From JAJXZJ01 sp050012855 (GTDB lineage: Bacteria > Verrucomicrobiota > Verrucomicrobiia > Limisphaerales > J093), in contig JBEKGJ010000018.1 of assembly GCA_050012855.1 (NCBI GenBank), positions 1 through 64,000 of the forward strand: a DNA stretch of 64,000 nt, written 5' to 3'. The position numbers and the translations under genes are program-made. Below, piece after piece: positions 25,971 through 34,727 of the stretch. The notes beneath the pieces are model-generated. The model had not been told where the DNA came from. It searched no databases and saw only the letters and a program-made list of their open reading frames with translations. The stretch's first letter is position 1. The number at the start of each line of letters is the position of its first letter.

Positions 25971-26888
25971 TCACGGGCCTGGCAGCAGATGCTCGTCGAA
26001 CCAGTCGGCGAACCGGATGATATCCAACGGCATCGTCAGCCAACCGTGCTTGCCGCCGGCCCGGACGACGAGTTTCACCTCGCGCGCGGCCTGTTGCGCC
26101 CTGGCCTGGAACCACTGGGATTGCTCCAGCGGCACCAGCGTGTCGGCGTCGCCGTGGTGGATCAACACCGGGGGCTGGTTCGTGGTGACGAAATAGATCG
26201 GCGAGGCTTCGCGGCCGATCACCATCCAGACCGCCATGTTTGTGGACTGCGGTCCGAACGCCGCGCGGAAGCTCCTCGGCGGCCCGCCGTCGCCGGGGTT
26301 CTCGGTGGAGCGGCCGAGGTTGAGCAGATCGGTCACCGGGAAAAAGACCGCCACCGCCTGGACCGCGCTGCTTTCCCGGTCCACCGGGTCGGCGGCGTCC
26401 GTCGGGCCAGGCCCGCCGCGCGTGGCGAGCATGAGGCTGAGATGCCCGCCCGCGCTGCCACCGGTCACGCCCAGACGCTGCGGATCGATCCCGTAGTCCC
26501 CGGCGTGATGGCGGACGAAACGCACCGCGCGGTGCATGTCCTCGATGATCTCCATCACGGTCGCCTCGGGTTGCGACACGTGGTAGATGGCGAACACCGT
26601 GTAGCCGTGTCGCAGGAGGGGCGCGGCGATCCAGACGGCCAGGCTGCCCGGCTCCGCGGATTTCCAGCCGCCGCTGACGAGCAGCAGTACGCCCCGGCCA
26701 TTGGGTTTCGTGGGGCGGAGGACGTCGAGCGCGAGCGGATGGCGGCCGCGCCGGCCATAGGCGACGCCGTCGGTGCGCTGGATGCCGGGATGGAAATACC
26801 ACCACAACGCGCCGGCCACCGTGGCTGCGAGCAGCACCACGATCAGCAGGAGCAGGAGGAAGTTCCGCAGGAAACGGCCGATGCTCAT
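25971..26888 (-). CDS. Membrane-anchored alpha/beta hydrolase (esterase, BD-FAE/HSL type)
   Basis: A 305-residue protein. An N-terminal hydrophobic segment at residues 10-30 acts as anchor or uncleaved signal. The nucleophile elbow is GGSAGG with Ser145. The likely acid is Asp247 in HHGDADTLVP and the base His281 in GGKHGW, a complete catalytic triad. GVLLLVSGGWKS supplies the oxyanion-hole region, in which GG replaces the usual HGG. The family hydrolyses short-chain or acetyl esters, often on plant polysaccharides. It is divergent from the following regulator gene. Confidence 0.85.
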   Translation of the reverse strand: MSIGRFLRNFLLLLLIVVLLAATVAGALWWYFHPGIQRTDGVAYGRRGRHPLALDVLRPTKPNGRGVLLLVSGGWKSAEPGSLAVWIAAPLLRHGYTVFAIYHVSQPEATVMEIIEDMHRAVRFVRHHAGDYGIDPQRLGVTGGSAGGHLSLMLATRGGPGPTDAADPVDRESSAVQAVAVFFPVTDLLNLGRSTENPGDGGPPRSFRAAFGPQSTNMAVWMVIGREASPIYFVTTNQPPVLIHHGDADTLVPLEQSQWFQARAQQAAREVKLVVRAGGKHGWLTMPLDIIRFADWFDEHLLPGP

Positions 26889-27030
26889 GGCGGCAGCGTA
26901 GCCGTGTGGGCGGGGTTTGGCGAGTGGGGAAACGGCCGGCTGAGGCGGAGCGTGTCTCGGAGGCTGGGGTGCCGCGCCGGGGCAGGGCGCCCCGCTTCCC
27001 GGCTTGACGGCCGGGCATATTATTCATATA

Positions 27031-27047
27031 TTCCTGTAATAACAGAA
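27031..27047. promoter_or_regulatory. Near-palindrome abutting the GbsR-like gene start
   Basis: TTCCTGTAATAACAGAA contains CTGT-AATA-ACAG and ends one base before the ATG at 27048, inside an AT-rich patch (TATTCATATATTCC). It overlaps the translation start, so it is a plausible autoregulatory operator for the regulator it precedes. Confidence 0.5.
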
Positions 27048-27569
27048 ATGACTGCCAATCCTGTTGTTCGGAAAGTGGTGTTGCACTGGGGCGAGATGGG
27101 GGCGCGCTGGGGGATCAGCCGGACGGTCGCCCAGATCCATGCGCTGCTTCACTTCGCGCCGGCGCCGCTGACGGCCGACGAAATCGTGGCCGAACTGGGC
27201 GTGGCCCGGTCGCACGTGAGCAACAGCCTGCGCGAGCTGGAGGCCTGGGGGGTGGTCCGGGTCGTCCACCTCCTCGGCGACCGGCGGGAGCATTTCCAGT
27301 CGGTGAAGGAGGTCTGGCAGTTGTTCGAGATTCTGCTCGACGAACGAAAGCGGCGGGAGGTGGATCCGACGCTGAAGACGCTCCGGGAGCTGTCGGCGGA
27401 AATGGAGGCCGGCCCGCCGGTGGATGTCCACACGCGGCGGCGTTTGAGCGAACTGCTGGAGTTTTTCGAGCTGATGGACCGCTGGTATGGCGAGCTGCGC
27501 CGGTTGCCGCTCGCCTCCCGGGTCAGACTCGTGAAGCTGGGCCGGCGGCTCAGCACATTGCTCAACTAA
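27048..27569 (+). CDS. GbsR/MarR-like transcriptional regulator
   Basis: A 173-residue winged helix-turn-helix protein. Residues about 15-80 carry the GbsR-type pattern: HWGEMGARWGISRTVAQIHA, LTADEIVAELGVARSHVSNS (recognition helix), LRELEAWGVVRVVHLLGDRR. The C-terminal half is a long helical dimerisation region. GbsR proteins repress compatible-solute or efflux genes in other bacteria; the ligand here is unknown. A long open frame extends upstream through the tRNA but is not coding; the ATG at 27048 fits the family N-terminus. The stop is 14 bp before the next gene, so the two are probably cotranscribed. Confidence 0.85.
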   Translation: MTANPVVRKVVLHWGEMGARWGISRTVAQIHALLHFAPAPLTADEIVAELGVARSHVSNSLRELEAWGVVRVVHLLGDRREHFQSVKEVWQLFEILLDERKRREVDPTLKTLRELSAEMEAGPPVDVHTRRRLSELLEFFELMDRWYGELRRLPLASRVRLVKLGRRLSTLLN

Positions 27570-27583
27570 CCCGCCCGTCACCC

Positions 27584-28525
27584 ATGAATGCTCCCGGACT
27601 CCACGCGGTCACTGGCGCCTTCGGCTACTCCGGGCGGTATCTGGCTGCGCGCCTGCTGGCGGCGGGGCAGCGCGTCATCACGCTCACCAATTCGCCGGGG
27701 CGGGCCGACCCGTTTGGCGGCCAGGTGCGGGCCTTCCCGCTGGCGTTCGACGAGCCCGACCGGCTCATGCGTTCGCTGGCGGGAGTGGGTGTGCTTTACA
27801 ACACCTACTGGGTGCGGTTCGACCACGGCGGGTTTACGCATACGGAGGCCGAGCGCAACACGCGGGTCCTGTTTGCCGCCGCCCGGCATGCCGGGGTCCG
27901 CCGGATCGTTCATGTCAGCATCACGAACCCGGCCGAGGACTCGCCGCTGGAGTATTTCGCGGGCAAGGCGCGGTTGGAACGGGCATTGCGGGAGAGCGGG
28001 CTGAGTCATGCCATCCTGCGTCCCACGGTGTTGTTTGGGCGGGAGGACATTCTCATTAACAACATTGCCTGGGCGCTGCGACGCCTTCCCGTGGTCGGAG
28101 TGTTTGGCGACGGCGCCTATCGCCTGCAGCCTGTCAGTGTCGAGGATCTGGCGGGGCTGGCGGCCGCCGCCGGGGCGGGATCGGAGAACACGGTGATCAA
28201 CGCCATCGGGCCGGAGACGTTCACCTATCGCGAACTGATCGGGGCCGTGGGGCGCGCCATCGGCAAGGAGCGGGCGATCATGAACGTGCCTCCCGGCATG
28301 GGTTATGTCGTGAGCCGGTTGATCGGATGGTGCCTGCGGGATGTCTTGGTCACCCGGGAAGAGATTCGCGGGTTGATGGCGGGATTGTTGTGCGTGGACA
28401 CTCCGCCCACCGGGGCCACGCGACTCACCGACTGGATGCAACAGAATGCCCTCACGCTGGGCCGGCGGTACGCCAGTGAGTTGGCGCGGCGCCGGGATCG
28501 TCACCGTGCGTATTTCCCCGGCTGA
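27584..28525 (+). CDS. NAD(P)-binding atypical short-chain dehydrogenase (NmrA/NDUFA9-like)
   Basis: A 313-residue extended-SDR-like protein. The nucleotide-binding motif is TGAFGYSGRYLA at 10-21. HVSITNPAEDSPLEYF and GLSHAILRPTVLFG are typical of NDUFA9/NmrA-like proteins, and AYRLQPVSVEDLAGLA marks the substrate domain. The canonical YxxxK is present only as YFAGKARLE, as in many atypical SDRs. Such proteins act as redox sensors, quinone-related accessory factors or sugar epimerase relatives. It is transcribed with the GbsR-like regulator, which may control it. Confidence 0.83.
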   Translation: MNAPGLHAVTGAFGYSGRYLAARLLAAGQRVITLTNSPGRADPFGGQVRAFPLAFDEPDRLMRSLAGVGVLYNTYWVRFDHGGFTHTEAERNTRVLFAAARHAGVRRIVHVSITNPAEDSPLEYFAGKARLERALRESGLSHAILRPTVLFGREDILINNIAWALRRLPVVGVFGDGAYRLQPVSVEDLAGLAAAAGAGSENTVINAIGPETFTYRELIGAVGRAIGKERAIMNVPPGMGYVVSRLIGWCLRDVLVTREEIRGLMAGLLCVDTPPTGATRLTDWMQQNALTLGRRYASELARRRDRHRAYFPG

Positions 28526-28834
28526 ACCTGCAGGATTGACGTTCGGCGCAAAACACCGCAGGCAATGTTCCGCAGGCAATATTCCTTGACTCTTTCGAGC
28601 CGGCTCCTATGAATCATGCCGTCTGGATCAGGTTAGATTTTCTCATACCGTGTTCCAGGGATGACCGAAGTGAAAAACTTGGCTCAAGAGCACCGTGGAG
28701 GCGCGTCGGTTCGAAGCTGGATTCAAGCTCGGCAACCGAGCGGCAGGTTTCCGCACAAGCCGCCCAAAGCGGCCGTGCCCATGGTCCTTCCTTGGCATCG
28801 TCTTCCGGCAGGCTGAACCCCACTGACCAACCTT
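28526..28834. other. Intergenic region, no gene
   Basis: 309 bp before the large surface protein. It contains a short tandem repeat (CCGCAGGCAATGTTCC / CCGCAGGCAATATTCC, 28557-28583) followed by TTGACT, a possible -35 box. No coding signal. Confidence 0.4.
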
Positions 28835-31729
28835 ATGCAAAAGAACCTCTTACCCTCGGTTCGAATCGGGTCGCAATGGGTGGTGTTACAACTGGCGCTG
28901 CTCCTCGCCCAAAGCCTGTCGGCCGCGGTCACCTTTACCGTCACCCCGGCCGCCGTCAGCAACACCTACGCCGGGGTGATCACGCTCCAAGTGACCGGCC
29001 TGGCCAGCGGCGACACCGTCGTGGTGCAAAAGTTTCTCGACGCGAACGGCAACGGCGTGATTGACGCCGCCGACTGGCTGGCGCAGCAGTTCACTTTGAC
29101 GGACGGCCAAGCGGGCATGGTGATTGGCGGCGTGACGAATTTCAACGTGCCCGGCGACACCGACACGACGGCGGGACAAATCACCGCGAACTTGAATTTC
29201 CGGAACGGCGATTTCATGCAGAACGCGGCCGGCACGTACCTTTACAAGCTGTCCAGCCCGGCGAATCATTTCACGCCCCTCACCGCCGCCCTGACGGTCA
29301 CGGCGTTTCCGTACGGGCAGAAGTTCACCGGCACCGTGCGTTGCAACGGGGCGGCCGTCCCGTATGCCAGCGTGATCGTGACGCCGGGTTCGCACGGCAA
29401 TCCCGTGGCCGGAACGCTGGCCAACGCCTCCGGCGTTTACACCCTCCCCGCACCGCCCGGCGGCTACCTGCCGCTTGCCTTCAAGAGCGGCTATGTGGTC
29501 AACCCGGGTACGGCCTCGGGATATACTTTGAACAGTGGACAGACCGTCAATGCCGACCTGACGCTGGCCGCCGCCACCTCCACCATTTCGGGCAAAGTCG
29601 TGGATGCGGCCAACTCCAGCGTCGCGCTGGCCTGCGTCCTCCTCGAAGCCGAAACGGAGACCGGCCTCATGGCGGTCGGTTCAACGGATGCCAGCGGGAA
29701 CTTCAGTTTGGGCGTCCAGGCAGGCCAGTGGGGCGTCCGCGCAGCCGACACCTCGCTGATCATCCACGGATACGCAGGGCTCCAGGACCGCACCGGCGTC
29801 AACGCGGGCGCCGCCGGTGTCGCGGTCGCCGTGCCCAAAGCCACCGCCCTCATGTACGGGCGCGTGCAGGACACCCATGGAAATCCCATCCTCGGAATCG
29901 ACGTGTATGCCAATGACAGCAATAACAACCTGTGGGAAACCGACGGTTACACGGACCTGAACGGGAATTACTTCCTCGCCCTGCCCAGCGGCATGGCGTG
30001 GGTGGAAGCGGATGTGGACCACCAGGCCAGCAATTATGTCTTCCCCGACGGACAGAGTTACACGCTGGCCAACGGACAGGCCACGCTGGCGAACTTCACG
30101 GCGTTGACCGCGGGCCGCTCGATCACCGGGACACTCAAGGATAACAACGGCCAGCCGATCGGCGGAGTGGGCATTTGGGCCAGCGCCACCGTCAACGGCG
30201 TCGATTTCCAGACCCAGGCCGACACCGACTCCGCGGGCAATTACACCCTCCACGTGACCGGTGGGGCCAGTTGGGACGTGGGAGTAAACAACTGCAACGA
30301 TTGCAGCGACGGCCTGCCCGGCAGCTACGTTTGCCCTTCGACTCAAAAGGTCGATATGAACAACAGTGACGCGGTGATCAACTTCGTCGCGCTCGCCGCC
30401 ACCACCCACATCACCGGCACGCTCAAAAACAACAGCAACCAACCGCTCGGCGGGGTCGGCATTTGGGCCAACGCCACGATCAACGGCGTCAGTTTCCAGG
30501 TGCAAGCCGACACCGATGGCAACGGCAACTTCTCGTTGGGAGTGGCCAACGGGACCTGGACCGTCGGGGTGGCCAGTTGCGACAACTGCAATGACAGTCT
30601 GCCCAGCAACTACTCGGTGCCCGACGCGCAAACTGTCACCGTGAACAACAACGCTCCCACGGTTAATTTCACGGTCCAGCCCGGCCAGCCCTTGCAGATC
30701 ACCACATCTTGGCTGCCGGATGGCACCGTCGGCACTTCCTACAGCCAGTCGCTTCAGGCCACCGGCGGGCATCCCCCTTACCAGTGGGGTTGGCCGGCGC
30801 AGCCGGGCAACATCCCGCCCGGCTTGAACCTGTCTTCGGACGGCACCCTCTCCGGCAACCCGAGCAACGTCGGGACGTTCACCTTCACGGTCCAGGCTTA
30901 CGACAACTTCTCGTCGGCGGATTCGACGACCCAGACCCTGACCCTCACCATCAACCCTGGCAGCCCCCTGCAAATCACCAGCTCCTGGCTGCCGGATGGC
31001 ACCAACGGCTTGTTTTACCTGGAAGACCTGCAAGCCTCCGGCGGCGCGGCACCTTATAGCTGGTCGATCCCGGCCTTCTCCGCCGCCTTGCCGCCCAATT
31101 TGACCTTGAGCACCAACGGCACGCTTTCCGGCACACCGGCGACGACCGGCACGTTCTACTTTGACGTGGTGGTAACCGATTCCCTCGGCGCCACCGCAGA
31201 ACAGGACGGGATGTCCCTCAACGTGGCGAACCCACCGCCTCCGCCGCTGGCGATCACCAACGTCTCTTTGCCGGGCGGCAGCGTGGGGGCGGCTTACAAC
31301 GCGCAACTCGGGGCCACGGGTGGGCAACCACCTTACGTCTGGAGCCTGGCGCTGGGCTCGGCCGGTTTGCCGCCCGGCCTGACGCTGGGCACCAATGGTC
31401 TGATCTCCGGCACGCCGACGACCAACAAAGTGTTTGGTTTCAAAGTGCAGGTGACCGACGCGGCGTTCACCACGACGAGCCAAATCCTTTCCATCACCAT
31501 CAGCGCCGGGTGCTCTCTCAGTTCGCCGGGGTGGCTGGGGAGCGAATTCCAAATGTGGCTCAATGGCGCGACCGGCGTCAATTACACGGTGCAGATGTCC
31601 ACGGATTTGAGTTCGACCAACTGGACTTCACTCTTCGTCACGAACAGCGCGACGGCGAATTCGTTCATGGTGATTGACCCCAACGCCACCGACCAGCAGC
31701 GCTTCTACCGCGTGAAGGTCGGGCCGTAG
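28835..31729 (+). CDS. Large secreted surface protein with Carboxypeptidase-regulatory-like and putative Ig (He_PIG) domains
   Basis: A 964-residue protein with a signal peptide (VVLQLALLLAQSLSAA). Residues about 165-620 carry successive CarboxypepD_reg/CnaB-like beta-sandwiches. Two of them (about 428-522 and 523-618) are near duplicates sharing GVGIWA.ATVNGV.FQ and a C..C motif (NNCNDCSDGLPGSY / ASCDNCNDSLPSNY). Three He_PIG domains follow at about 620, 710 and 805, each with LPDG or LPGG and PP..W. A C-terminal domain (VNYTVQMSTDLSSTNWTSL) occurs at the end of many Verrucomicrobia exported proteins. It is probably an adhesin or polysaccharide-binding structural protein. The ATG has no strong ribosome binding site. 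Confidence 0.8.
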   Translation: MQKNLLPSVRIGSQWVVLQLALLLAQSLSAAVTFTVTPAAVSNTYAGVITLQVTGLASGDTVVVQKFLDANGNGVIDAADWLAQQFTLTDGQAGMVIGGVTNFNVPGDTDTTAGQITANLNFRNGDFMQNAAGTYLYKLSSPANHFTPLTAALTVTAFPYGQKFTGTVRCNGAAVPYASVIVTPGSHGNPVAGTLANASGVYTLPAPPGGYLPLAFKSGYVVNPGTASGYTLNSGQTVNADLTLAAATSTISGKVVDAANSSVALACVLLEAETETGLMAVGSTDASGNFSLGVQAGQWGVRAADTSLIIHGYAGLQDRTGVNAGAAGVAVAVPKATALMYGRVQDTHGNPILGIDVYANDSNNNLWETDGYTDLNGNYFLALPSGMAWVEADVDHQASNYVFPDGQSYTLANGQATLANFTALTAGRSITGTLKDNNGQPIGGVGIWASATVNGVDFQTQADTDSAGNYTLHVTGGASWDVGVNNCNDCSDGLPGSYVCPSTQKVDMNNSDAVINFVALAATTHITGTLKNNSNQPLGGVGIWANATINGVSFQVQADTDGNGNFSLGVANGTWTVGVASCDNCNDSLPSNYSVPDAQTVTVNNNAPTVNFTVQPGQPLQITTSWLPDGTVGTSYSQSLQATGGHPPYQWGWPAQPGNIPPGLNLSSDGTLSGNPSNVGTFTFTVQAYDNFSSADSTTQTLTLTINPGSPLQITSSWLPDGTNGLFYLEDLQASGGAAPYSWSIPAFSAALPPNLTLSTNGTLSGTPATTGTFYFDVVVTDSLGATAEQDGMSLNVANPPPPPLAITNVSLPGGSVGAAYNAQLGATGGQPPYVWSLALGSAGLPPGLTLGTNGLISGTPTTNKVFGFKVQVTDAAFTTTSQILSITISAGCSLSSPGWLGSEFQMWLNGATGVNYTVQMSTDLSSTNWTSLFVTNSATANSFMVIDPNATDQQRFYRVKVGP

Positions 31730-31878
31730 CCGCTCGATTCCCGGCCGCCGCACCGGATCATCGCCAGGCTGCACCGGTTAAGTTCGCCAGTGTCCAGCGT
31801 TTCGTCAATCAGCCGCTGGCATTGCAAGCGTTGGGGCGGGCGTGACATCGGGGTCGTGCCGCGGTCTAATTAAGCGAC

Positions 31879-32961
31879 ATGAACCCGGAAGCCGACGCTC
31901 CCGTCGTGCTCAACGACCTTATTCGCGAAGCGGAAAAGGCCGGAGCCAGCGACATCCATCTGCAAATGGGCGGCGCGGGGGCCGCGGTCATGTTCCGCCT
32001 CGATGGCGTCCTGACGCCGTGCCGGGCCCTGCCGGCCGGCCTCGCCGAGCGTGTCTTTGGCCGGATCAAGTTCCTCGCCCGGCTCAAAACCTGGCAGGAA
32101 TCCCTGCCGCAGGACGGCCGGATTGACCGCGCCGACAGCGGGGCGGAGCACGACATCCGGGTGGCCACCTATCCCACGGTCAGCGGGGAGAAGATCGTGC
32201 TGCGGCTGTTCAACCAGTCGGTGGTCCGTCCGCTGGCCGAGCTTGAGCTGCCGCCGGCCGTGATGGCGGCGCTCGAACACACGCTGCGACAGCCAGCCGG
32301 CTTGCTGCTGCTGACCGGCCCCGCGGGCAGCGGAAAGACGACCACGATCTACGCGTGCCTGCGTTTTCTGGTGGAACTGGGGGGCCGTCACATCATCACC
32401 GTCGAGGACCCGGTCGAGCAGATCCTGCCGGGCATCATGCAGACGGAGGTGGCGGAGGCGCGTGGGCTGACGTTCGCCGTGGCCGCGCGGCATCTGCTGC
32501 GACAGGATCCGCAGGTGCTGGTGATTGGCGAGATTCGCGATGATGAGACTGCGACGCTGGCGGTGCGGGCGGCGCTGACGGGCCACCTGGTGATCTCGAC
32601 CCTGCACGCGGGCTCCAGCCAGGGCGTCTTTGAACGGCTGTTGCTGATGTGCCCGGACCGGTTTGCCGTCGCGTCGGCGGTTGAGCTCGTGCTCAACCAG
32701 CGGTTGCTGCGGCGACGTTGCCCGGCGTGTGCCGGCACCGGCTGCGCCGCCTGTCTGCAGACCGGCTACCGCGGCCGACTGCCCGTGATCGAGTGGGTGC
32801 GGGCGGACGATGCGCTACGACGGCAGTTGCGTTCCGCCGGACCGACAGCCGTCCAGCCAACATGCACGCTGTTGGCGGCGGCCCGGGAACTGGTGGCGCG
32901 GGGCGCGACCGACGCGCGCGAGCTCGAACGCTGTCTCGGCGAAGCCGAATCGCCGGCGTGA
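31879..32961 (+). CDS. GspE/PilB-type secretion ATPase, short form
   Basis: A 360-residue hexameric ATPase of the type II secretion/type IV pilus family. Walker A is GPAGSGKTTT (147-156), Walker B VLVIGEIRDDET (213-224), and the His box is TGHLVISTLHA (234-244). A zinc-binding CPAC...GCAAC tetracysteine cluster (Cys281, 284, 289, 292) is the hallmark of GspE/PilB rather than PilT. It lacks the N-terminal GspE_N domain that binds GspL. The T2SS operon at 51-64 kb has no ATPase among its visible genes, so this separate gene may power it, or it may serve another pilus-like machine. The next 24 bp lead to convergent hisC. Confidence 0.88.
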   Translation: MNPEADAPVVLNDLIREAEKAGASDIHLQMGGAGAAVMFRLDGVLTPCRALPAGLAERVFGRIKFLARLKTWQESLPQDGRIDRADSGAEHDIRVATYPTVSGEKIVLRLFNQSVVRPLAELELPPAVMAALEHTLRQPAGLLLLTGPAGSGKTTTIYACLRFLVELGGRHIITVEDPVEQILPGIMQTEVAEARGLTFAVAARHLLRQDPQVLVIGEIRDDETATLAVRAALTGHLVISTLHAGSSQGVFERLLLMCPDRFAVASAVELVLNQRLLRRRCPACAGTGCAACLQTGYRGRLPVIEWVRADDALRRQLRSAGPTAVQPTCTLLAAARELVARGATDARELERCLGEAESPA

Positions 32962-32984
32962 TCGCGCCGCGCGCGGGCGCGAGG

Positions 32985-34121
32985 TCACCCGCGCAAGATC
33001 GCGCGGACCGCCTTGAGCAACGCCGCGGTTGCCTCCTCGGTCCCGATCGTGATGCGCAGGAAACTCCGCGTTTCCGGCGCGCTGAACCACCGGACGAGCA
33101 CCTTTCGCTCGCGCAACTGGGCCAGCCATGACTCGGCGCTGAACCGCGGCGGGTGGACCAAAATGAAGTTCGCCTCGCTCGGCGGTGTTTGGAACCCCAG
33201 TCCAGCCAGCTCGCGGCGCAGTTCCTCGCGGGTGGCGATCACGCGCCGGAAATTCGCCTGATAGTAAGGCAGGTCCTCCAGCGTTGCCTCCGCCGCCACC
33301 TGGCCGAGCCCGTTCACGTTGTAGCTGTCCTTGATTTTGTTCAGGGCCTCGATGAGCGCCGGATGACCCACTGCATAACCGACGCGCTGGAAGCAGAGCG
33401 AATAGGCCTTCGAGAAGGTTCGCGCGACAATCACGTTGGGCCTTTCGAGCGCCAGGGCGAGCGCGTTCTCGGCGGCGAAGTCCGCGTACGCCTCGTCCAA
33501 CACGACCACCCGGTCCATCTTGGCACAGAGCGCGCGGAGCGCCGCCGTGCCGCAACCGCGCCCGGTGGGTGCGTTGGGCGTGGTGATGAAGGTGAGCGCC
33601 GCGTTGAAGTCCCAGGCCCGTTCCCGCCGCAGCTCCGCCGCGGTGGGCAGGGCGAAATCCAGGCCGAGCGGCACCGGGTTTGGGGCCGCGCCATGAATCG
33701 CGGCCAGGACGGGATAGAGCGAGTAGCTGGGCTGGAAGAATTGCACGGTCGCCCGGGCTGGCGGCGTGGAAAAACGGCGGCTGAGCCGGCCGCCCACCGC
33801 GGCTTCGGGCTCGACGAACGCCCGCACGGCCAGCGCCAGCACTTCATCCGAGCCGTTGCCGACGAGGATGTTTTCCGGCCGGCAGCGGTGCAGCCGGGCC
33901 AGTTTCTCGCGCAGCCGGTCCGAGGTGGGCTGCGGATACAGCCGCAGGCGGCCGTCCGCGGCGGCCTTGACGGCGGCCAGCACCCGGGGTGACGGCGGAT
34001 AGGGATTCTCGTTCGTGTTGAGCTTGATCAGTCCCTTGATTTTGGGCTGCTCGCCATAGACGTAGGGTTGCAGTTCACGCACGAGCGGACGGACGAGGGT
34101 CTGGTGGTCGGTAGGGGTCAT
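32985..34121 (-). CDS. hisC: Histidinol-phosphate aminotransferase
   Basis: A 378-residue PLP-dependent transaminase that converts imidazole acetol phosphate and glutamate to histidinol phosphate. Motifs: IKLNTNENPYPPSP, VGNGSDEVL, TPNAPTG (Asn183), LDEAYADF (Asp209, Tyr212), and the PLP lysine in RTFSKAYSL (Lys238). Compared with most HisC it has an Arg/Pro-rich insertion at about 110-124. The family also transaminates aromatic amino acids, so the assignment rests partly on hisD lying 2 kb away on the same strand. The two his genes are separated by padR and hicAB. Confidence 0.88.
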   Translation of the reverse strand: MTPTDHQTLVRPLVRELQPYVYGEQPKIKGLIKLNTNENPYPPSPRVLAAVKAAADGRLRLYPQPTSDRLREKLARLHRCRPENILVGNGSDEVLALAVRAFVEPEAAVGGRLSRRFSTPPARATVQFFQPSYSLYPVLAAIHGAAPNPVPLGLDFALPTAAELRRERAWDFNAALTFITTPNAPTGRGCGTAALRALCAKMDRVVVLDEAYADFAAENALALALERPNVIVARTFSKAYSLCFQRVGYAVGHPALIEALNKIKDSYNVNGLGQVAAEATLEDLPYYQANFRRVIATREELRRELAGLGFQTPPSEANFILVHPPRFSAESWLAQLRERKVLVRWFSAPETRSFLRITIGTEEATAALLKAVRAILRG

Positions 34122-34353
34122 GGAGAATCAGCGAGGGTGCGCATCTGGCCGTGGGAACAGGGAGCGCGGAGCGGGGAGCGGGGAGCGGGCGTCCTCCCGG
34201 CCCGGCTTCGACTGGTCCTGCGCAAGCTGTTTTTTGAACGGCATATTCCGCGATGCCTGGCCGTCCGGCCAAGGCTCGGGCCGTCAGTGGAGCCGACCGG
34301 GGGAGAAAAGTCGAGCCTGGGCGCGCGCGGGGAAATTTTTTTCCGCCCGGGGC

Positions 34354-34382
34354 TTGACAAGCATTGTGTTGTTATGCATAGT
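34354..34382 (+). promoter_or_regulatory. Promoter of padR, probably giving a leaderless mRNA
   Basis: A perfect TTGACA (34354-34359), a 17-bp spacer and CATAGT (34377-34382). The predicted transcription start falls at or next to the padR ATG at 34389, and no ribosome binding site is visible, so the message may be leaderless. Confidence 0.55.
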
Positions 34383-34388
34383 GCCGCC

Positions 34389-34727
34389 ATGCTTTCGCGC
34401 GAACTGGTGGCCGCCTCGACGGTGCCGTTGGTGTTGTCGGTGCTCACCGAGGGCGAGAATTATGGCTATGCGCTCATCCAACGGGTGCGTGAACTGTCCG
34501 CCGGCCGGATCGAATGGACCGAGGGCATGCTCTACCCGGTGCTCCACTGGATGCAGAAACAGGGGCTGATCGAAGCCGAATGGCGCGAAGCCGAAACCGG
34601 GCGGAAGCGAAAATATTACCGGCTCCGGCCGGCGGGCCGGCGGGCGCTGGCAACGGAACAGAACCAGTGGATGACGGTCCACCAAACGCTGACCAAACTA
34701 TGGAAGACCCAACCTCATTTGACCTGA
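34389..34727 (+). CDS. PadR-family transcriptional regulator
   Basis: A 112-residue winged-helix protein: LVLSVLTEGENYGYALIQRV, then RIEWTEGMLYPVLHWMQKQG (recognition helix and wing) and AETGRKRKYYRLRPAGRRAL. This is the short PadR form. PadR regulators commonly repress an adjacent membrane or transporter gene and often carry a partner protein with a HAAS-like N-terminal helical domain. The following gene overlaps by 28 bp and fits that pattern. The promoter lies directly before the start codon. Confidence 0.92.
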   Translation: MLSRELVAASTVPLVLSVLTEGENYGYALIQRVRELSAGRIEWTEGMLYPVLHWMQKQGLIEAEWREAETGRKRKYYRLRPAGRRALATEQNQWMTVHQTLTKLWKTQPHLT

